From Sphingobium sp. AS12 (GTDB lineage: Bacteria; Pseudomonadota; Alphaproteobacteria; Sphingomonadales; Sphingomonadaceae), in assembly GCF_019097845.1 (NCBI RefSeq), contig NZ_JAHRGM010000056.1:62001-126000 (forward strand): 64,000 nucleotides of DNA, in the 5' to 3' direction. Both the position numbers and the translations under genes were made by a program. The stretch's first letter is position 1. Every line of letters starts with the position of its first letter. The notes beneath the pieces were generated by a model, which worked only from the letters and a program-made list of their open reading frames with translations, searched no databases and had not been told where the DNA came from. This document shows positions 26,598 to 33,429 of this stretch, in pieces.

Positions 26598-28210
26598 CCG
26601 GGCGCGGCGTGATGCGCGATGCGCGCGGCGGCATCAGCCTGATTCTGGCGGGATCGCTGTTTATGCTGGCCGGCGCGGCGACGGTCGCTGTCGATCTGGG
26701 ATCGGTCTATCTGGCCAAGCGGCAGTTGCAGGGCATTGCCGATGCAGCGGCGCTGGCGGCTGTCGGTGGCGGGCGCAGCGCAGCGGAAGAATTGGTGGGA
26801 CAAAGCGGGGTCGGCGGCATCGCGCTGATCGGCTTGGAGGGCGGCAGCTACCGGGCCGACAGCGCGGTTCCAGTGCCCGATCGTTTCGTTGCAGGCGAAG
26901 GCGGGGCGATGCGGGTCGAACTGCAACGGCGCACGCCGCTCTTCTTCGCCCGGCTGCTGGTCGGGCGCGATGGCATCGACCTGCGCGCGCGGGCGATTGC
27001 GGCGCGCCAGGATGCGGCGGCCTTCTCGATCGGCACCGGACTTGCCGCGGTCAATGGTGGACTGCCCAATATGCTGCTGTCGAGCCTGGCCGGGACGCAG
27101 CTCAATCTGTCGGTGATGGACAGTCAGGGGCTGGCGAGCCTGAACCTGGACCTGCTGGGCGTTGCCGACGCACTGCGGGTGCGGACGGGGCGCGATGGCG
27201 AAGCCTATGGCACCTTGTTCGACCGCGAAATCCCGCTGTCCGATATGATTGGCGCGATGGCCGACAGTGCAGGCGGCAATCAGAGCGCGGCAGTGCTGCT
27301 GGCCATTGCCGGACAGGTCGCGGGACGATCGGTGCGGTTGAGTGATATCATCGATCTTGGCCCGATGCGGGGCGCGGCCAGTGCAACGGGGCAGCCCAAT
27401 GTGTTGCTCGACGCTTTTTCGATGCTGCGCATGATCCTGAGCCCCCCGTCGGGGACATCGGTGCCGATGGATTTGCGCCTGACGGTGCCGGGGCTGACAT
27501 CGACCCGGCTGATGCTGGTGATGGGCGAGGGACAGGCGCGCTCCCCCCTGCTGAGCGTGACGGCTGACAAGTCCGTCGTGCTGCGCACCGCGCAGACCCG
27601 CCTTTATCTGGAAAGCACTGTGGCGACGGCGCTTTCGGGTATCGCGTCGGTGCGTATCCCGCTTTACGTCGAACTGGCGGCGGCGGAGGCGCGGCTGGCG
27701 GCGATCGACTGTACGGCAGGATCGGCGGGTCGCGGCGTGACGCTGGCGGTGACGCCGTCGATCGGCACGGCGGCGCTGGCGGATGTTGATGTGCAGGCGC
27801 TGACCAATTTCAACGCGCCCGCCAATCCGCGCCCGGCTGTGCTGGCGCAAGTGCTGGGCACGAAAGTGACAGGCTATGCCAATATCGCGCTGGGTGGTGT
27901 GCAGCCGCAAAATGTGCATTTTTCGCCCACGGAGATCAGCGCGCAGACGGCCAAGCGGGTCAGCACCAACGACCTGACGCAGGGGCTGGCCGCGAGCCTT
28001 GCCAGCCGGACGCAGGTGCAGGTGTCCGTGCTGGGCATCAATCTAAACCTCAGCCCGCTGGTGCCCGCCATCGGCACACTGCTGGCGACGACCGCCCCCT
28101 TGCTGGACGGGATTTTGGCGAACGTGACGGCAACGCTGGGGGTGCAACTGGGCTATGCCGACGTGCGGGTGCATCAGATGCGATGCGGGATGGCGGCGAT
28201 CGTCGCCTGA
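26594..28210 (+). CDS. TadG-like protein with N-terminal Flp pilus-assembly domain
   Basis: A 538-residue protein starting at GTG 26594 (overlapping the tadE stop) or ATG 26612. The start DARGGISLILAGSLFMLAGAATVAVDLGSVYLAKRQLQGIADAAALAA (partly quoted) is the TadG N-terminal signature (DUF2134/TadG_N). The remainder is a long periplasmic part rich in Ala, Leu and Thr with no von Willebrand domain that I can see. It probably anchors or exports components of a Tad-type surface structure; exact role unknown. Confidence 0.8.
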   Translation: MTGRGVMRDARGGISLILAGSLFMLAGAATVAVDLGSVYLAKRQLQGIADAAALAAVGGGRSAAEELVGQSGVGGIALIGLEGGSYRADSAVPVPDRFVAGEGGAMRVELQRRTPLFFARLLVGRDGIDLRARAIAARQDAAAFSIGTGLAAVNGGLPNMLLSSLAGTQLNLSVMDSQGLASLNLDLLGVADALRVRTGRDGEAYGTLFDREIPLSDMIGAMADSAGGNQSAAVLLAIAGQVAGRSVRLSDIIDLGPMRGAASATGQPNVLLDAFSMLRMILSPPSGTSVPMDLRLTVPGLTSTRLMLVMGEGQARSPLLSVTADKSVVLRTAQTRLYLESTVATALSGIASVRIPLYVELAAAEARLAAIDCTAGSAGRGVTLAVTPSIGTAALADVDVQALTNFNAPANPRPAVLAQVLGTKVTGYANIALGGVQPQNVHFSPTEISAQTAKRVSTNDLTQGLAASLASRTQVQVSVLGINLNLSPLVPAIGTLLATTAPLLDGILANVTATLGVQLGYADVRVHQMRCGMAAIVA

Positions 28211-28251
28211 CGGCTTGCGCTGGGGGCCCCGTGCCGTCAGGAGCGGGAGCC

Positions 28252-29703
28252 ATGGGCGCTATCATGCTGCAGGGAACCGGATCGGACGTTGGCAAATCGG
28301 TGCTGGTCGCCGGACTGTGCCGTGCGCTGGTGCGGCGGGGATATTCAGTGCGGCCGTTCAAGCCGCAGAATATGTCCAACAACGCAGCGGTGACGAGTGA
28401 CGGGGGCGAGATTGGCCGGGCGCAGGCATTGCAGGCGATCGCTTGTGGCGTGCCATTGCATACGGACATGAACCCGGTGCTGTTGAAGCCGCAGGCCGAC
28501 CGGACATCGCAGCTGATCGTTCACGGTCAGGTGCGCGGAACGCTCGGTTCGGGCAATTTCCGTACCGCGCGTGGAGAGCTGCTGGGTGCTGTGCTGGAAA
28601 GCTATGCGCGATTGAAGGCGCAGTGCGACATTGTGGTGGTCGAGGGGGCGGGATCGCCAGCCGAAATCAATCTGCGCGCGGGCGACATCGCCAATATGGG
28701 CTTTGCCCGCGCGGCCAATGTGCCGGTGATCCTGATCGGTGATATAGACCGGGGCGGCGTGATCGCGGCGGTGGTTGGTACGCTCGCGGTGATTGACCCG
28801 GACGATTCGGCAATGATCAAGGGCTTCCTGATCAACAAGTTTCGCGGTGATCCGGCTTTGTTCGAGGATGGCTATGCGCAGATTGCCACGCTGTCGGGAT
28901 GGCGCGGCATGGGGGTGGTGCCGTGGCTGGATGCGGTGGCGCGACTGCCGAGCGAGGACGCCGTCGTGCTGGAGCGGCGCGCCCCGTCCGCCGATGCGCC
29001 GCTGGTGATCGCCTGCCCGGTGCTGCCGCGCATCTCCAATTTCGATGATCTTGATCCGCTGAAGCTGGAACCGTCGGTCGAGTTGCGGATGATCGGGCCG
29101 GGTCAGGTGATCCCGGCCGATGCCGCGCTGGTGATCCTGCCGGGGTCGAAGGCGACGATCGCCGACATGCGCGCGATGGTGGCGCAAGGGTGGGACATCG
29201 ACATTCGCGCGCATCACCGGCGTGGCGGTGCGGTGCTGGGGATTTGCGGCGGATATCAGATGCTGGGGCGGACGATCAGCGACCCTGAAGGAATCGAAGG
29301 ACCGCCGGGCGCGGTGGCCGGGCTGGGGCTATTGGAGGTCGATACGCTGTTGTCGGCAGGCAAGGCGCTGGATCTGGTGCAGGGGCATGGTCTGGACGCG
29401 AGTTTCAGCGGATATGAGATGCATATGGGTGCGACCAGCGGGCCGGACTGCGCGCGGCCCTTTGCGGTGCTGGACGGCGGACGGGCCGATGGAGCGATCA
29501 GCCGCGACGGGCTGGTGCTGGGCAGCTATGTCCATGGGCTGCTGGCCAGCGCCCCCCTTCGCGACGCATTGTTGCGGCGGCTGGGCGGGCAGTCGGCACT
29601 GGCCGATTATGGACAGACCGTGGAGGATGCGCTGGACGAGGTTGCGGCGCTGCTGGAGCAACATGCCGATATCGACGCGATGGTCGCGCTGGCGCTGTCA
29701 TGA
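28252..29703 (+). CDS. cobQ: Cobyric acid synthase CobQ
   Basis: Glutamine-dependent amidation of four side chains of adenosylcobyrinic acid diamide in cobalamin synthesis. ATG 28252 is preceded by GGAGCGGGAG and gives 483 residues. The N-terminal synthetase domain has the P-loop-like LQGTGSDVGKSVL and VRPFKPQNMSNNA. The C-terminal class I glutaminase domain has LGICGGYQMLG with the nucleophile Cys, and a late GSYVHGLL His. No other cob genes lie beside it. Confidence 0.95.
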   Translation: MGAIMLQGTGSDVGKSVLVAGLCRALVRRGYSVRPFKPQNMSNNAAVTSDGGEIGRAQALQAIACGVPLHTDMNPVLLKPQADRTSQLIVHGQVRGTLGSGNFRTARGELLGAVLESYARLKAQCDIVVVEGAGSPAEINLRAGDIANMGFARAANVPVILIGDIDRGGVIAAVVGTLAVIDPDDSAMIKGFLINKFRGDPALFEDGYAQIATLSGWRGMGVVPWLDAVARLPSEDAVVLERRAPSADAPLVIACPVLPRISNFDDLDPLKLEPSVELRMIGPGQVIPADAALVILPGSKATIADMRAMVAQGWDIDIRAHHRRGGAVLGICGGYQMLGRTISDPEGIEGPPGAVAGLGLLEVDTLLSAGKALDLVQGHGLDASFSGYEMHMGATSGPDCARPFAVLDGGRADGAISRDGLVLGSYVHGLLASAPLRDALLRRLGGQSALADYGQTVEDALDEVAALLEQHADIDAMVALALS

Positions 29704-29711
29704 CAGGCAAA

Positions 29712-29788
29712 TGGTGCACCCGGAGCGATTCGAACGCCCGACCCTCAGATTCGTAGTCTGATGCTCTATCCAGCTGAGCTACGGGTGC
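29712..29788 (-). tRNA. tRNA-Arg (anticodon ACG), copy 1
   Basis: On the minus strand the RNA starts GCACCCGTAGCTCAGCTGG and ends in CGGGTGCACCA, so CCA is encoded. The anticodon loop CTACGAA lies between TCAGA and TCTGA, giving anticodon ACG. The T arm GTTCGAATC is normal. The sequence is identical to the copy at 29842. Confidence 0.96.
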
Positions 29789-29841
29789 GCTGGAAGGATG
29801 ATAGCCTGGCGTGAAGCCGGACTGGACGTCCTTCAGAATGT

Positions 29842-29918
29842 TGGTGCACCCGGAGCGATTCGAACGCCCGACCCTCAGATTCGTAGTCTGATGCTCTATC
29901 CAGCTGAGCTACGGGTGC
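29842..29918 (-). tRNA. tRNA-Arg (anticodon ACG), copy 2
   Basis: Identical 77-nt sequence to the first copy, separated from it by a 53-bp spacer and in the same orientation. This upstream copy and the one at 29712 are probably processed from one transcript. ACG (read with inosine) decodes CGU, CGC and CGA, heavily used in this genome. Confidence 0.96.
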
Positions 29919-30060
29919 ACTGGAGTGGCGCGGATAGTAGGGCGCGCCGGATTGGGCAAGCCCCTTTTTTCACTTTTGCCCGACCATCCCGCCTTTCTGG
30001 GGCCGCGCGGCAACTTTTGGCCTCGCCCGCCGTTCGAGACGGTAATGAAAGGATGTCCTT

Positions 30061-30546
30061 ATGAGCTTTACCCTGAATGACATCGCCTTGCTGCTGGTTG
30101 CGCTGGCCATCGGCCTGATTCTGGGCCTGATGATGAGCGGACGCGGTAAATATCGCCGGGCGTGGCGGGACGAGCAGGCTGCCCACCGCGCCATGGTCAA
30201 GGATCGCGACGCGCAACTGGAGGCCGCCAATGCGCGGATCATCGAGTTGGAGAAGCGGACGGTTCCGGTTGGCGCAGCGCCTGTCGCGGGGGTTGCCGCC
30301 GAGCGGGATGATCTGAGCCGGATCAAGGGTTTGAGCCAAGCGCAGGAAGTGTCGCTGAATGAGGCAGGCTATCAGCGCTACGGCCAGATCGCGGCGCTGA
30401 ACAGTGAGCAGGAGGCGACGCTGGAGGCGCGGCTTGGGCTGACGCCAGGCACGATCGCGCGGGAGAATTGGCGCGAGCAAGCGCGCGCGCTAGAAGGTGG
30501 CGGACAGCGCAAGGGGCTGTTCGGGCGGGCCACTACGCCGGTTTGA
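30061..30546 (+). CDS. Membrane-anchored helix-hairpin-helix-like protein
   Basis: A 161-residue protein with one N-terminal helix (about 6-26, DIALLLVALAIGLILGLMMSG). A charged, probably coiled-coil stretch follows (about 32-68), and a C-terminal domain DDLSRIKGLSQAQEVSLNEAGYQRYGQIAALN (partly quoted, about 82-115) resembles the predicted helix-hairpin-helix '5' DNA nuclease-like' domain found at the end of several bacterial membrane proteins. No nuclease active-site residues are visible. It sits alone before a bidirectional terminator. Confidence 0.7.
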   Translation: MSFTLNDIALLLVALAIGLILGLMMSGRGKYRRAWRDEQAAHRAMVKDRDAQLEAANARIIELEKRTVPVGAAPVAGVAAERDDLSRIKGLSQAQEVSLNEAGYQRYGQIAALNSEQEATLEARLGLTPGTIARENWREQARALEGGGQRKGLFGRATTPV

Positions 30547-30555
30547 GGGCTTAAG

Positions 30556-30585
30556 AAAAGGGCGGGGTTTGCGCCCCGCCCTTTT
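30556..30585. terminator. Bidirectional rho-independent terminator
   Basis: GGGCGGGG (30560-30567) pairs with CCCCGCCC (30574-30581) around TTTGCG. It is flanked by AAAA on the left and TTTT on the right, so it can terminate the plus-strand gene ending at 30546 and ppdK from the minus strand. Confidence 0.85.
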
Positions 30586-30588
30586 GCG

Positions 30589-33267
30589 TTACTTCCTGTT
30601 CGCCAGTGCGGCCTGAGCCGCAGCCAGTCGAGCGATCGGCACGCGATAGGGCGAGGCCGATACATAGTCTAGGCCCGTGGTTTCGCAGAAGGCGATCGAA
30701 GCCGGATCGCCGCCATGTTCACCGCAAATACCCAGCTTGATGCCGGGGCGGGTCTTGCGACCGCGCTCGGCTGCGAGCTGGATCAGTTCGCCCACACCCT
30801 CGACATCGATGCTGACGAAGGGGTCGCGGGCGAAAATGCCCTTATCGACATAGGTGCCCAGGAAACGGCTGGCATCGTCGCGGCTGATGCCGATCGTGGT
30901 CTGGGTCAGGTCGTTGGTGCCGAAGGAAAAGAATTCACCGACTTCCGCTATTTCCCCGGCCTTGAGCGCGGCGCGCGGCAGTTCGATCATCGTGCCGACC
31001 AGATATTCGACACTGTCGCCCTGTTCTGCGAATACTTCGGTGGCGACGCGATCGACGATCGCCTTCATCAGTTCCAGTTCCTTGGCGGTAGCCACCAGCG
31101 GGATCATGACTTCGGGGATCGGCGCTTCACCGCCACGCTGCTTGACGATCAAAGCCGCTTCGAAAATCGCACGAGCCTGCATTTCGTATATTTCGGGATA
31201 GGTAACGCCCAGACGGCAACCGCGATGGCCGAGCATCGGGTTGAATTCATGCAGTTCGTTGGCGCGGCGCTTCAGCACTTCGATGCCGACGCCGGCGGCC
31301 TTGGCCACTTCCTCAAATTCCGCTTCGGCATGAGGCAGGAATTCGTGCAGCGGCGGATCGAGCAGGCGGATCGTGACGGGCAGGCCCGCCATCACCATGA
31401 AGATCTGCGCGAAATCGTCCCGCTGTTCGGGCAACAGCCGTTCAAGCGCGACGCGGCGGCCCTTTTCGCTGTCGGCCAAGATCATTTCGCGCACGGCCGT
31501 GATGCGGGCCGCGTCGAAGAACATATGTTCGGTGCGGCAGAGGCCCACGCCTTCCGCGCCGAATTCACGCGCGACCTTGCAGTCCTGCGGCGTTTCGGCG
31601 TTGGCGCGGACTTTCAGGCGGCGGACCTTGTCGGCCCAGACCATCAACGTGCCGAAATCGCCGGCCAGTTCGGGTTGCACGGTCGGGACTTCGCCCGCCA
31701 TGACTTCGCCGGTCGAACCGTCGAGGGTGAGGATATCGCCTTCTTTCAGTTCACGACCGTCGACCCGCAGGATTTTCGCCTTGGTGTCGATCGAAATGCC
31801 GCCCGCGCCGGAAACGCAGGGGCGGCCCATGCCGCGCGCCACGACGGCGGCGTGGCTGGTCATGCCGCCGCGCGCGGTCAGGATGCCCTTGGCGGCGTGC
31901 ATCCCGTGAATATCCTCCGGCGAGGTTTCCACGCGGACGAGGATGACGGCGTCGCCCATTTCGTTACGGCGCTCGGCTGTATCGGCGTCGAACACGATCA
32001 GGCCAGACGCAGCGCCGGGGCTGGCGGGCAACCCCTTGGTCAGCACGTCGCGCGGCGCCTTGGGATCGAGCGTGGGATGGAGCAGCTGGTCGAGCGCGGC
32101 AGGATCGACGCGGGCGACGGCTTCTTCTTCGGTGATCAGCCCTTCATGCGCCATGTCCACGGCCATTTTGAGCGCTGCCTTGGCCGTGCGCTTGCCAGAG
32201 CGGGTCTGGAGCATCCAGAGCTTGCCCTGCTGGACGGTGAATTCAATGTCCTGCATGTCGCGATAATGCGTTTCGAGGATCTGGAACACCTTGGCCAGTT
32301 CGGCATAGGTTTCCGGCATCGCCTCTTCCATCGACAGCGGCTTGGCCCCTGCCCGTTCCCGCGCGGCCAGCGTCAGATATTGCGGAGTGCGGATGCCCGC
32401 GACGACATCCTCGCCCTGGGCGTTGATCAGAAATTCGCCATAATAGACATTTTCGCCGGTCGATGGGTCGCGGGTGAAGGCCACGCCGGTGGCGGATGTT
32501 TCGCCCATATTGCCGAACACCATCGCCTGCACATTGACGGCGGTGCCCCATTCGCCGGGGATGTTGTTGAGGCGGCGATAGACTTTCGCGCGTTCCGACT
32601 GCCACGATCCGAACACGGCGCTGATCGCACCCCAGAGCTGGTCATGCACGTCCTGCGGGAATGGCTTGTTCCAGAGCTTTTCCACCAGCGCCTTATATTC
32701 GGCGACCAGTGCCTTCCAGTCGTCCGCCGTCATTTCGGTGTCGAGGCTGTAGCCCTGATCTTCCTTGGCGACTTCCAGCGCTTCCTCGAACGCGCCATGG
32801 TCCAGTTCCAGCACCACGTCCGAATACATCTGGATGAAGCGGCGATAGCTGTCCCAGGCGAAACGCTCGTCACCCGATGTGTTGGCCAGGCCAATGACGG
32901 TTTCGTCGTTGAGACCAAGGTTGAGGACCGTGTCCATCATGCCGGGCATCGACGCGCGCGCGCCGGAGCGGACCGAGACGAGCAGCGGATCGGCGGCGTC
33001 GCCGAATGTCTTGCCGGTGATCCCCTCGATATGGGCAAGGCCGGTTGCGACTTCGGCTTTCACGCTGTCGGGATAGACGCCGCCATCTTCATAATAGCGG
33101 GTACACATGGCCGTCGTGATGGTGAAGCCGGGGGGGACCGGCAGGCCGATCGCGGCCATGCCGTCGAGGTTCGCGCCCTTGCCGCCCAGAAGGTTGCGGT
33201 CACCCTGCCCGCCATCATCCACGCCGCCGCCAAAACGATAGACATAACGTGTTGCGGTCGTGGTCAT
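30589..33267 (-). CDS. ppdK: Pyruvate, phosphate dikinase
   Basis: Interconverts pyruvate, ATP and phosphate with PEP, AMP and pyrophosphate; central to the PEP-pyruvate node. I take ATG 33267 (MTTTATRYVYRFGGG), preceded by AAGAGG at 5 nt; ATG 33291 is possible. The 892 residues contain the ATP-grasp domain, the swivelling phospho-His domain (TARGGMTSHAAVVARGMGRPCVSG, partly quoted; His in TSHAA), and a C-terminal PEP-binding barrel with GVGLCRTEHMFF, FSFGTNDLTQTT and a catalytic GICGEHGGDP Cys. Confidence 0.96.
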   Translation of the reverse strand: MTTTATRYVYRFGGGVDDGGQGDRNLLGGKGANLDGMAAIGLPVPPGFTITTAMCTRYYEDGGVYPDSVKAEVATGLAHIEGITGKTFGDAADPLLVSVRSGARASMPGMMDTVLNLGLNDETVIGLANTSGDERFAWDSYRRFIQMYSDVVLELDHGAFEEALEVAKEDQGYSLDTEMTADDWKALVAEYKALVEKLWNKPFPQDVHDQLWGAISAVFGSWQSERAKVYRRLNNIPGEWGTAVNVQAMVFGNMGETSATGVAFTRDPSTGENVYYGEFLINAQGEDVVAGIRTPQYLTLAARERAGAKPLSMEEAMPETYAELAKVFQILETHYRDMQDIEFTVQQGKLWMLQTRSGKRTAKAALKMAVDMAHEGLITEEEAVARVDPAALDQLLHPTLDPKAPRDVLTKGLPASPGAASGLIVFDADTAERRNEMGDAVILVRVETSPEDIHGMHAAKGILTARGGMTSHAAVVARGMGRPCVSGAGGISIDTKAKILRVDGRELKEGDILTLDGSTGEVMAGEVPTVQPELAGDFGTLMVWADKVRRLKVRANAETPQDCKVAREFGAEGVGLCRTEHMFFDAARITAVREMILADSEKGRRVALERLLPEQRDDFAQIFMVMAGLPVTIRLLDPPLHEFLPHAEAEFEEVAKAAGVGIEVLKRRANELHEFNPMLGHRGCRLGVTYPEIYEMQARAIFEAALIVKQRGGEAPIPEVMIPLVATAKELELMKAIVDRVATEVFAEQGDSVEYLVGTMIELPRAALKAGEIAEVGEFFSFGTNDLTQTTIGISRDDASRFLGTYVDKGIFARDPFVSIDVEGVGELIQLAAERGRKTRPGIKLGICGEHGGDPASIAFCETTGLDYVSASPYRVPIARLAAAQAALANRK

Positions 33268-33318
33268 GATGGCCTCTTGTGTATCATTCATTCCCGGCAC
33301 TCCCTGCACTGATTGCCG

Positions 33319-33324
33319 ATTATA
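33319..33324 (-). promoter_or_regulatory. Candidate -10 element of ppdK
   Basis: Minus-strand TATAAT is a perfect -10 hexamer about 50 bp before the ppdK start codon. It lies next to TTGCAATGCAA, an 11-bp palindrome. No good -35 is seen at 16-18 bp, so an activator may be required. Confidence 0.3.
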
Positions 33325-33429
33325 TTGCATTGCAACAATCTGGCATTCATAGCCAGATCATGCGCGGCAGAATAGGATTATTACGTCTTAACTTCGCATT
33401 TTTCCCGGCAAACGCGACATTATATTGCG

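Noticed and set aside
30715..33312. 865-codon open frame on the plus strand
   Set aside because: Antisense to ppdK, whose domains are all clear on the other strand.
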